A DNA stretch of 64,000 nucleotides. It comes from Saccharicrinis sp963666825. GTDB lineage: Bacteria; Bacteroidota; Bacteroidia; Bacteroidales; Marinilabiliaceae. Made by a program: the position numbers and the translations under genes. The notes under the pieces were generated by a model. It did no database searches. It was not told where the DNA came from and worked only from the letters and a program-made list of their open reading frames with translations. Shown piece by piece: positions 29,140 through 40,300 of this stretch (position 1 is its first letter; the number at the start of each line of letters is the position of its first letter). The DNA lies in NCBI GenBank assembly GCA_963666825.2, contig OY763044.2, positions 4,092,001 to 4,156,000 on the forward strand. Direction: 5' to 3'.

Positions 29140-30490
29140 GAACTTTAGAGTCAACTTTATTATCCGAACAATTTTATTAACAGGAACAATCTTCCTGTTT
29201 TTTTACTTGTTCTACAACACTAACTTAACAATGACACTTTTTCTTGTTGGAGGTGCCATTGGAATTCAGGTTTTTGCCTTTTTCCATTATATCGACAGAA
29301 CCAACCGAGTTTTAAATAATTTTCTTGAATCAATCAGATACTCTGATTTTACAAGAACATTTCAGGTGGAAGGAGAAGGATCTTCTTTCGAGAAGCTAAA
29401 AAACTCATTTAATGAAGTTATTAAGGACTTTCAGGAGGTAAGAGCAGAAAAAGAAGAAAACTACTACTACTTACAAACTGTGATCCAACACATTGGCATT
29501 GCATTAATTGCGTTTCAAAAAGATGGTAAAGTTGAATTAATAAACAATGCCACCAAAAAGCTTTTTCAGGTACGTAATTTAACTAACATTGAATCTTTAA
29601 GAGGCTTTAGTCCTGAAATGGTTGAAAAGTTATTTAAGATAGGACATGGAGAAAATACATTAATAAAAGTTCAGGAAAAGGACAACCTTCTGCAGCTTAT
29701 CATTTACGCAACTGAGTTTACCATACACAACAGAAAAATTACTCTTGTTTCTATAAAAAACATTCAGCAGGAGCTTGAAGAAAAAGAAATGGAATCGTGG
29801 CAAAAGTTAATACGCGTATTAACCCATGAAATTATGAATTCCATAACACCTATTTCTTCACTTTCATCTACAGTAACATTATTGATTCAGGATATATACA
29901 ACAACCTAAAGGAAAGCGGAGTAAACAGTGATGATATTGAATCGTTGGAAGAAGTTGAAACAGCTTTAAAAACCATTCACAAAAGAACTGATGGTCTATT
30001 ACATTTTGTAAATACGTATCGCGACCTTACCAAAATTCCAAATCCAAACTTTTCTATATTTAAGATCAGCCATTTATTTGAAAATGTTAAACACTTGTTT
30101 GAAGAGGAGATTAACGCCAAGAATATTTCATGTGTAATGAAAATCGAACCTCAAACCTTGGAACTTTCGGCTGACGAACAACTAATAGAACAAGTTATTA
30201 TAAACTTAATAAAGAATGCTATTCACGCAGTTGAAGGAAGGGAAAACCCAGAAATAAAACTACTTTCGAACTTAAACAGCCGGGGAAAAACAATCATCCA
30301 GGTTGTTGACAATGGACCAGGTATTTTACCTAATGTTCTGGAACGAATCTTCATTCCATTCTTTACAACAAAACCTCAAGGTTCTGGAATTGGACTCAGC
30401 TTATCACGACAGATATTAAGATTGCACGGAGGTACAATAAATGCATACTCTGAGCCCGAAAAAGAAACCAAATTTACTCTTACTTTTTAA
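29129..30490 (+). CDS. Sensor histidine kinase, intramembrane-sensing layout
   Basis: A 453-residue kinase. Two N-terminal membrane helices (about 10-30 and 33-54) are joined by only a few residues, so there is no periplasmic sensor domain. A HAMP-like or linker region and a PAS-like domain (about 105-210) follow, then the phosphoacceptor His233 in RVLTHEIMNSITP and the ATPase with NLIKNAIHAV, DNGPGI and GSGIGLSLS. It is translationally coupled to the response regulator (11-nt overlap) and is its clear partner. Its 3' end overlaps the 3' end of rex on the other strand by 11 nt. A kinase with such a short extracellular loop beside an ABC exporter recalls Bce-type systems, in which the transporter is the sensor. 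Confidence 0.92.
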   Translation: MVYKNFRVNFIIRTILLTGTIFLFFYLFYNTNLTMTLFLVGGAIGIQVFAFFHYIDRTNRVLNNFLESIRYSDFTRTFQVEGEGSSFEKLKNSFNEVIKDFQEVRAEKEENYYYLQTVIQHIGIALIAFQKDGKVELINNATKKLFQVRNLTNIESLRGFSPEMVEKLFKIGHGENTLIKVQEKDNLLQLIIYATEFTIHNRKITLVSIKNIQQELEEKEMESWQKLIRVLTHEIMNSITPISSLSSTVTLLIQDIYNNLKESGVNSDDIESLEEVETALKTIHKRTDGLLHFVNTYRDLTKIPNPNFSIFKISHLFENVKHLFEEEINAKNISCVMKIEPQTLELSADEQLIEQVIINLIKNAIHAVEGRENPEIKLLSNLNSRGKTIIQVVDNGPGILPNVLERIFIPFFTTKPQGSGIGLSLSRQILRLHGGTINAYSEPEKETKFTLTF

Positions 30491-31127
30491 TATTTTTCAT
30501 TCGGTTAAACATTACAGCTAAGTGAGCATATAATGAAGTATCCTGTACTACAACTTTATCACCTAATCTGATTCTGATTGGGGTAAAGTTCCATATCCCT
30601 TTAATTCCTCCTTCTGCCATTTGTTGAGCAACATTCTGAGCAAATTCAGCAGGAACCGTTAATATCCCTACTTCCACGTTTTTATCCTTCATTTTTTCAA
30701 ATTCAGACACATGAAAAATAGGTACACCTTCAATTGTTCTCCCTACCACTTTTGGATCAATATCAAACGCAGCAACAATTCGCAATCCATACTGATCCAA
30801 ACCATGGTCATGCAGTAACGCATTTCCTAAACTACCAGCTCCAAATAAATATGCTTTATCCAGCTTTCTAAAACCAAGAAAATCTTCCAAAACATCAATT
30901 AACGCATTCACTTCGTAGCCCACACGTGTTTTTCCAACGATACTTGTATATGATAAATCTTTGGTAACCTGTGTCGGATCCACTCCCATATCCCTTGCTA
31001 TATGAGTTGAAGAAACATATTCCTGATTTCTTCTTTTAGCTAATTTTAAGTAAGCTAAATAACAAGGCATTCTTCGAAGTGACGGTTCCGGAACAACTCC
31101 CTCCTTTTTTTTATTTTCTGACGACAT
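30480..31127 (-). CDS. rex: Redox-sensing transcriptional repressor Rex
   Basis: Rex represses fermentation and anaerobic-respiration genes and lets go of DNA when NADH rises relative to NAD+. The 215 residues show the N-terminal winged helix (SLRRMPCYLAYLKLAKRRNQEYVSSTHIARDMGVDPTQVTKDLSY) and a Rossmann domain with YLFGAGSLGNALL as the NAD(H) site and the C-terminal domain-swap helix (SLYAHLAVMFNRMK). Length is normal. A TACTTTTG box (31202-31195) lies about 70 nt upstream. The 3' end overlaps the histidine kinase on the opposite strand. Confidence 0.95.
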   Translation of the reverse strand: MSSENKKKEGVVPEPSLRRMPCYLAYLKLAKRRNQEYVSSTHIARDMGVDPTQVTKDLSYTSIVGKTRVGYEVNALIDVLEDFLGFRKLDKAYLFGAGSLGNALLHDHGLDQYGLRIVAAFDIDPKVVGRTIEGVPIFHVSEFEKMKDKNVEVGILTVPAEFAQNVAQQMAEGGIKGIWNFTPIRIRLGDKVVVQDTSLYAHLAVMFNRMKNIKK

Positions 31128-31320
31128 ATTTTGTTGCTAGTACTTTCCTTTAATACAATAATGGTTAAATCAGATAGTTTTTAACCCTTTAACACAAAAG
31201 TAGAGAAGTTTTCCATTAAAGAAAATAATCCTTAATAAAAATCCACCTATAACTCCCAAAAGGATAACATTTAAAATCTATCTATATAGTGAGCATTATT
31301 TTAATTAATGACACCATAAA

Positions 31321-31369
31321 AAAAAGTATATCCCCTAAACCTTTTGTTAAGTTAAGAGATATACTTTTT
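31321..31369 (-). terminator. Terminator of the adhesin operon
   Basis: The 12-bp stem AAAAAGTATATC/GATATACTTTTT has a 25-nt loop, and eight T follow on the minus strand. It lies 23 nt after the stop of the 3025-residue gene. Confidence 0.7.
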
Positions 31370-31391
31370 ATAAAACGGACTTTTTATTGTT

Positions 31392-34300
31392 TTATGGTGC
31401 AAATACTATTTTTCTTAAAGCAATATTATCTTTTACAAATATTACCACATAGTACATACCATAATTTAAATTAGTCAAGTTCAATTCAATCAATTCTTCC
31501 TGAGGATAATCAAGATAAACAGAACCACCTTTAGCATCAAATACCTGAACTCTGCTAATCTTTTGATCACATTTAATAAAAACAATACCATCTGTAGGAT
31601 TTGGATAAGCAACTACTTCGTAGTTCTGAGTCTCATCTTTAATATCGGTGGAAAGCAGTACGATAACATCAACTTTATCGGTTCGCACATTATAGCCATC
31701 ATCAACAGATAGAATAAAACTATAGGTCTTATCCACAACTGCATCAGTAATTGTAAACTGAGGAGTAACTGAATGAATATCATCCAGCGTAATTCCTTCA
31801 GGAGCATACCATAAATATTCCAACGCATCACCATCCTGATCACTTGACCCAGAAGCATCTAAGTAATAAGTACCAGATTCTGTAATAATAATATCGACAC
31901 CTGCATAAGCAATTGGAGCATGATTTGTATCCTTCAAAGTCCAGCTACCTTCCAGCCAACCGTTCCCTGATATTCCACTGGTTTCTTTATGAAGGCTTGC
32001 CATATTAATTCTAAGTGTATAATCACCTTTTAGATGATTAAGTAATGACAACCCTTCTAAGGTAAATACTGAGTCGGAAACAGCGGTCACCGTTAGATCA
32101 GGCAATGTTTGTCGAACTCCATTATGGAGTACTTCAAAAACACTATTAACCAAAGTTGTCTCTAAGATTGCTCTTGAGAATACAATTTCAACTGATGATG
32201 GATGAACATCTGATTCGCCTGTTGGAAGTCCTTTTATAGTAGCAGCCAACGGTGACTCATCAACATAAATTGAAGTTGATGTTATTGAAGCATTTTCAAG
32301 ACTATTGATAACATGCACTTCAAGATTCATATTACCACCTGCAAGCAACGTAAACGGTATGGTTAAGTTACCTACAGGAGTATTTTCACGTTCGCCAAGC
32401 AGAACAAGATTTCCATTATCATTTCGATACAACCTAACTGTATTACCAGATTCTATAAGATCCATTACTGCATTTAATTCTCTTCCTGAGGTAACTCCAT
32501 CTGCATCAGACACTCCCAAGTCAGGTGTAATATGCAAGTTATCCACCTGTGCCGGCACATCTCTGTTAACCGTCCATGCGTATTCATAAACAGAACTACC
32601 TGTCCATCCGGCACTATCGGTAATTTCTTCCATATGAATTTGAAGAATATAATCACCCTCATAGTAAGTTAACAGTCTAAATTGAGACAACAACCATGTA
32701 GTTGAGTTTATTTCATCTACATGTACCTGAGAAAGCGGTTGCTCCAATCCATCCTTCCAAAGATCAATCATATCCCAACCAAAATTTGTAACAGGCTCTG
32801 TAAATTCAATTTCAAATGACGCATAATGTTGCCAATCATAACCTGAGGTTGTAATCGGTCTGACCTCAAGTACTTCTGGTGGAGTTGTATCAATACGCCA
32901 ATTTACTTTTTGCTGAATCATACCAGAAACTCCGGTTGAACTTTGAATACCAGTTAAATCTACGCTCAACTCATAATACCCGTCTAAGGTCATAAAATCA
33001 GCTAAACCAGAAAGTCTGAATAAAGTATCACCACTAATATGAGTAATATTAACCAGGCCTTCAAGTTCTATTCCATCTCTGAAAACAGAGATATCCTCAG
33101 ATGTTAAAGTGGATGTGTTTAATGGTAAATTAAACTCTATTTCCAACTCATTAAATGGTGAACCGGAAAAATCTTCAGGTAAACCAATGAACTGAACAAT
33201 AGCCGGAGCACCTAAGAACTGAGACCATGAAGCTTGTTTGCCATCCACTCCACTAATGCCAAACTGATCTTCAACATCTGCTGCCTGAACAGTCAAAACA
33301 TAATATCCATCCCCGGTAGTTACTGAAGAAAGATCTATTTCAAAAGAATAAGCATCTATAGGTGTTATTGCTACCGATGAATTCATAATATCAGATCCAC
33401 CTTGTAATCTTAGGGACAAATCTTCATAGGTAAAAGTAGATGCATCAATAGGTTTACTAAAGATGACAATTGCACTTGTTACCTGCTCTGTCACAACGCT
33501 ATTTGGCAAACCTTCAATAGATACCACTTTAGGAGGAACACCGGATTTCACTTTCCAGTTTACGATATATTCCTGCATACTCATGGATGGGAAATCATCT
33601 ACAAAATGTAACTTATTTTCATAAACAGGCTCTTTACCGTCCGGTAAAGTAACATGTGTTAACCACATATTTTGCATTGGAATTTCCTGATTATCACTTA
33701 CACGAATAATACTTTCAATAGAGAACAATCCATTGCCAGGATCATTAATCTTCATATAATTCCAACCAATATGTTCAGGTTCAACAAATAAGGTGGTAGA
33801 GCCACTTGTAACATTACCTGTCATTAAAGCTTGCTGTGCTTCTTTTACCTCAAGAACAACCTGTCCCTGTGATAAATAAATGGCATCCGGTAATTCTTTA
33901 GCATCCTGAATTTCATTTATTAGGAAATCATTGATACCATCATCTAAAGCACCATAAACATAAATGCTCCTAATCAATTCATGAAGCTCTGCCCCACTCA
34001 CCAAACTTAAATCAGGATTACCACGACTATCCAAGTGAGTAAGATTTGTTTTATAGTTAATGAAATGCCCAAGCAAATCACTTGTAAACCACCATTGCCC
34101 AATCTTAGTAGTCATTGGATCAATATTACCAAAATTAATATTGGTAAGTCCTAGTTGAGCAGGTTCCCCCTGAAGATTAGAACCAATCAATTCGAAATGA
34201 ATAGCCAAGCCTTTTTCATTTTCTATGATTTCGGGCTGAGCAGATTCAATTCTCACACTCTTGGCTATTCCATACCCATTATTTTCGATCATAACAGCTA

Positions 34301-37300
34301 ACTCCGCGGGAACAATAGGTTCAACAACATCCGGAGTTAATGCATCATCACCTAAAATATCACGCTGCATAAAATAATGCAATGTCAAATCAGGTGAAGG
34401 ATTAACATCTAAAGTAACCGGGAACAATGGTTTGGTAACAGTAGTGCCAGTAAATGGATCAAGGTAAGACAATGTACCTCCAAATGAATAACTACGAGGC
34501 ACAGTTGGCGCCGCACCTTTTTCAGGAATAAATAATATAGTTGCGCTTCCTTTTTGACCACCAGCCAAAGTACCAGTTCCATCAATACCTGTTAAAATAT
34601 CCAGCGCCTTAGTTTCTATCTCAAACAGATCATTACTTACAACTCCATACTCATCAGTAATTTCAAGATCTAACTTAAGTTCTTCAATTGCAGTGGTTTC
34701 ATTACCATTGTATATGGTAAGTGTTCCTTCAAAAGCCTCACGCGTCATGGTTAGCTTTTGAGAAATGCTTATTGTAACCGAAGCACAAACACTACTTTTT
34801 CCATCCTCAACTTGCTCTTCAATTGCCAACATAGCCTGATCATGCATATCTTCAACATTAACATAACCAAGACTATTTGCATAATCTTCGGCCTCCTGAG
34901 AATCATCAAAACAACCTTGAATAACAAGTTTATCAACTATGTCAGGATATTCTGTATTTGGAGAATAAATGCCTTCGCCCCATGCAACCAGAGTTCGATT
35001 CCAGCGAGTAATAAATTCATCTATCTCATCAGGAGTGATATCTGTATCTGCTAAAGCGGATTTAATTTCATTAGCGTTATCTACTGAAATTGCAGTTTCA
35101 TTTTCTAAATAAATTCCAACCAGATTCATAAAGTCAATGATACTTTCCTTGTTTTGCCAGTCCAGTGATCCCAAATATTCATCAATATATCTGACCATTG
35201 CATCCATTTTGTATTTTGTATACAGTAACTCAATGGCTGCCTGATCTACTATTGGAGGGATGTTTTCTGCAGTTTTCACAGTTCCTTTCAACGGCACAAA
35301 TTCATAAGCTAATCCACTTGCGCCTCCAGGACCTCCGGAAACTCCACCATAACAAGTAATAATGGCATCTGTTACCGAGATAATGCAAGGAATAGGTCCT
35401 TCCAAATATCCTAATACACATAAGAATACGTCCCAGGCAGAAACGCCGTCGCTAAAAGAAATACCACAGGCAATTGTATTACCAATTGGACCTGTACAAC
35501 CAATTGCTGCAGCGCCTAAAGCCGTAATACATTCGAGACAGTTATCTGTTGTAGGAGAAGCTACAGATACAGATCCGGAACTACCGGTTGTAGATCCACC
35601 ACCTCCGCCACCTCGAGATGGCCATCCACTACCACCAACAAGAGGAACAACACCTCCACCACCACACGTTCTTCCATCGTATGAGAAAGAAGAACTACTA
35701 CTGCGTGTTTGCAAATCAATTCCACAAATGTAAAAATAGTTCGCACTGGCAACGCCGTTACAAGCACCTGAAGCCTGAGTTGCAGTTGCCCCTTTTAGTT
35801 CGATATTAGAAGGTGCATAAGCATCTATCCTTTGCATAATTACCGGAACCTGAATTGACTGTTGCGCCAATAAATCCATGGTATTGTAATTAGTTACAAA
35901 CTCATACTCCGGATCAACAGGAAACATAAGGTTAACATCATTTGCTGTAATCAAACCTTTATTGGTTAATGTAACCATAAAAGTATAAGTCTCATCACCC
36001 AATAAAGCAGGCATTTCCTTTGGCATTTCCATCACAACAACGGGAACAGGAACATTGGTTTCAAATTCCATTATGAGTTCTATTTCATATTGATCTTCGA
36101 TCTCAGTTGGAACAACTTCCCATGTATAAGTAATGGCCTGAAAGCTTAAGAATATTGTCTGCTCATTTGTTCTTCCAGGATCAATTACAATCACATTTTG
36201 ATATCCTTCATGCTTTTCTGCCTGAACATATAAGCGATATGTCCCCTCAGGGATATCATTCACAGCAAAGGTTCCGTCAGCATTAGTAAATCCATCAGCG
36301 ATAATGGCTCCACTAAAAGGATGTCGTAATTCCACATGTGCATTTTCAATATGCGGAGCTTCTTCTGTATAAAAAGTATACTCATCAACCACATCAACCA
36401 ACAGATTACCGGTTTTTTCAGATACAGCTTCAATTCGATAAGGAATACTAACACCTTGTCCATTTTCGATATTTATAGCTATGTTGCCTGAGAATGGTGA
36501 ATTAAGCGGAATATCCTCTCCCGGATTAAATTGTAAAATTACAGTTGCGGTATCTCCGGATTGAATGGTTTCCAATGTATCTGAACTTACCAGTGACATC
36601 CATTCAAAATCAGGTATATCAATAACAACCTCACCTGTTTCTCCGGCTCCATCATTAAAAATATCAACTTCATACAATCGTGACTTATTTTTCGTCATTG
36701 ATGTATTAATAGAAGAAGGCAAGGCCTTTAAATGTCCTTTTTGTGCCTGACAATAATAGAATAATGTAAAATTGAATACAGCTCCTTCATCACAAGAAAT
36801 ATTCACCGGAATCTGAACATAATCATTTCCTTCGGTAGTTGATGAGCCAACAAAATTATAATTAAACATAGCTTCTCCATTACCAGGAAGAAGGTCTATT
36901 GTATCAATATCCAATTCAAATCCTTCTGGTATTGTTTGTGGTTTAAAAATGATATTTGTTAAATCAACATTACTTCTGTTTTGCATGGTAATAGTACCTG
37001 TTTTATCAACATTCAGAAGTTCATCCCAAATCAAATACCTGTCACCCAAACGCTTCATTCCCAAAATATCGAATTCATCCTGAACCTCATCGGTATCCTG
37101 ATCAGGGAAACATGCACCAACAATATAATGGCCGGCAGCTGAAACCACAGGTTCAAAAGTTGTGGAGTATTCGCCAGAATCATCAGTTGTTACTTTGATA
37201 ACTTCTCTGATTCCATTACATATCAGATACACATCAATATCAGTATTTGCCATTGGATCGCCCTGATACGATGTTGCATCTCCATAAATTTCAATAAGAT

Positions 37301-40300
37301 CTGTACTTAGAAACTGTGTTTCATCAACAACAGCAGTTGCTCCATAACCAGGTAATATCTCTAATTCAACAGCATTACTTTGATTATTAACATATACAAG
37401 CTCAGTATTTTTAGAATCAGGATTTACTTTAAGTAAAATAAAATATTCACCGGTTTTTTCAGGAACAGTAATTATTTCCCAAAACTCCGCAAATGCATCC
37501 GCAGCAATTGGAGCTTGTAATTTAAAGCTAGCTATAACCTCATCATTAGCATCAATTACATTATTTTTTGAAAGATAAACTTCAATATCTACACCTGAAG
37601 GAGCAGGGGCAAATCCATTATTCAGAATATTACATTGCACCTCTATTTGCTCGCCGGTATATTCACTTGAAGTACTTAATGACAATTCAATAGGTTCAAG
37701 ATCCGGTTTATTTTGATCTGTTACATAAATCCAACCAATACCAGTTGAAAAACCATCAGCTTCAGCCTTTATGGTTACCATCTGATTGCCATCTTCAACG
37801 TCATCATTTATAGTTGTAATTGAGGCAACCGCAGTTGACTGTCCTGACTCAATTATAACAGAAGCCGGCAAGGAAACTTCACTAGCATCATTATGCGATA
37901 AATAAACAGTTAAAGCCTCATCAGTAGGTGTGTTTCTGTAAATACTTACCTGTCCTGCATCTTCTCTTCCTTCGGCTAATGAAACAGGATTAAAAGTAAC
38001 AGATAAGGTAGGACCATCATTATCTAAAATGGTAACATTATCAGTTATTATACCTCCATTAGATTCTGTTGTAGTACAATTACATGATGAAAGATAAATA
38101 GCACAAGTTAGTTCCACAACACGATTTCCCTCCATGTCGCCATTATCTACAGCACCAAGATTAAACTGAGTTTCTGAAGTACCAATTGGTAAAGTAATAT
38201 CAGCAGGATAATAAACGCTATTGCTAACATTAGCACTTAAGCGAACCCTTACATATTTATCTTCAGGATCTGTTTTTCGAATAATTCCAAATGTGGCGTA
38301 TGGACCTCCGGATTCAGATATCGTATCACTTAATATTTCAAATTCAATTCCGGGTATATCATTATCCAAAATCGTCAATGAAGTCTCACCTTGATTCATC
38401 CCAGCCGAGGATGCTATCAGACTAACCTCTTGATTTAATTCCGGAATATCATCATCAGTAATTGTAACTGATGTTTGTACTGATACTTCATTAGCTGGTA
38501 TCGTAACAGATTTTTCAAAGCTCCACTGATTTACTTTTTGAGTAGATAAATTTACTACAACATCTCCATTAGTAATTAAATTTCTGGATATTGTTAAAGG
38601 AACCTCTTCTCCTTCTGTAACTACATCAGTTTCAAAAGATGCTGAGATAGTAGCTATTTCATTATCATGAACCGTGAAAGAAACAGTAGTATCTCCATGA
38701 GCCGTTGCACTGGCAGAAATTTTTACAATTCTTGATCCATCTAAAATAGCATTATCAACTGTTGAAAGATAAAAGATAGCATTAAAGCTACTGGCTGGAA
38801 TTGTAACATTAGCAGGTATAGTAATTTGTCCCGGGACATCAACTGACAGTGTAACATCTAATGGTGTTGCGCTATTACTACTGCGAGATACCTGACAACG
38901 AAGCTGAGTTGATGAATTTTCAACCTGCTCATATACTGGCATTGAAATATAAAGCTGACTACCAATATTTATGGTTGATGTACTTATCAGATTATTATCG
39001 CTTTCACCTCCCGGCTCTTCAATGAATTGAGCATTAGGAAACAGTTCCACTTCAATATGCGTATTACCTGAAAATGGCAGGGTGTTAGGGACCTTAAATT
39101 TCATTGATCGCAGTATCGAAGAATTTGCATCTAAAACTTCCTGATAAGAAGGTGATCCAGTAAGCTGAATTTTAGTTCCTGTCAGAGTATTTAAGGAAAC
39201 CTTCTCTGTCCATCCGCCTTCAGCAGCTATTCCTGTAGTATTTTCCACTGTCCATGACACAGTAATGCTATCACCAGGCTGTACATCCGATTTATCAATA
39301 GATATTTCAGTTACACCAACATTGGGCAAAGGTTTTAAGTCAACTGTCAATGATTGTGAAGAGGATGTATTATTGTTATTATCAGTTTCTTTAATATTGT
39401 TATAAATATCAGTACGAATAAAAATATAATAAGTACCCTCATATTCAGCAGGCAAAATAACATCCAGGTTATTATTATAGCTACTATTGGCATCTACCTG
39501 AATTTCATTCAGAACGCGACCAAGATATAAATCCGAAGCATCATAAACATCATCTGATGAAATATAAACACCATCATACCATCGACTTTCAGTTGTAGGT
39601 CCATCATTGGAATTCAGAACGGTATACTGAACATTAAATGAGGTAGCTGATTCTACAGGAGAAGGCACAGTTATACCAGAAACCTGCAAATCAGGAACGA
39701 TACGGGTGGTAAATAAATAAGCCTCACTTGTATCACTGCTACATCCATTGAATGAATTAATTTTCCAATAGTAAGATTGGCCATCCTCTAAATTATAAAC
39801 AGTAGCATAAGTTCCAGCTATTTTGGAATAGTAACTTGTTGTTGGTTCCGGATCACCATCTTTCCAAAGCATAAGACCATAATGCGTATTTTCCGCAGAA
39901 CCTGTCCATGATAAGTTCAGACTATTATTAAGTCCTGTAGCATTGTTTTCCGGAGCAACCAATGAAACAACCACCGGAGTAGGGCAAAATGCATGCAGAA
40001 TTGAAGGATTACTATAATCAGGAACTTCATTTGCAGTAAAAGTTACTTCTTCTGTAATATCGTATATTTTATCATTAAAAATATCATAATACTTTAGCGA
40101 CATTACATCTCCTGTACTACTATTACTGTATAATCTTAGTTTATAAACTTTATCACCAGATAAAGGAAAAACTTCAGATTCGGTTTGTGCTCCTCTTATC
40201 TGAGTGCCCACATAAGCAATGATGGCACCAGACTCAAGATAGTCCCCATCCAGATCCACTCTAATCGCTATTTCTGTATTATATTCATACAAACGATTAA

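Noticed and set aside
31613..36750. Several 60-120 codon frames inside the giant protein gene
   Set aside because: They are in other frames of one long uninterrupted coding sequence with clear domain content.
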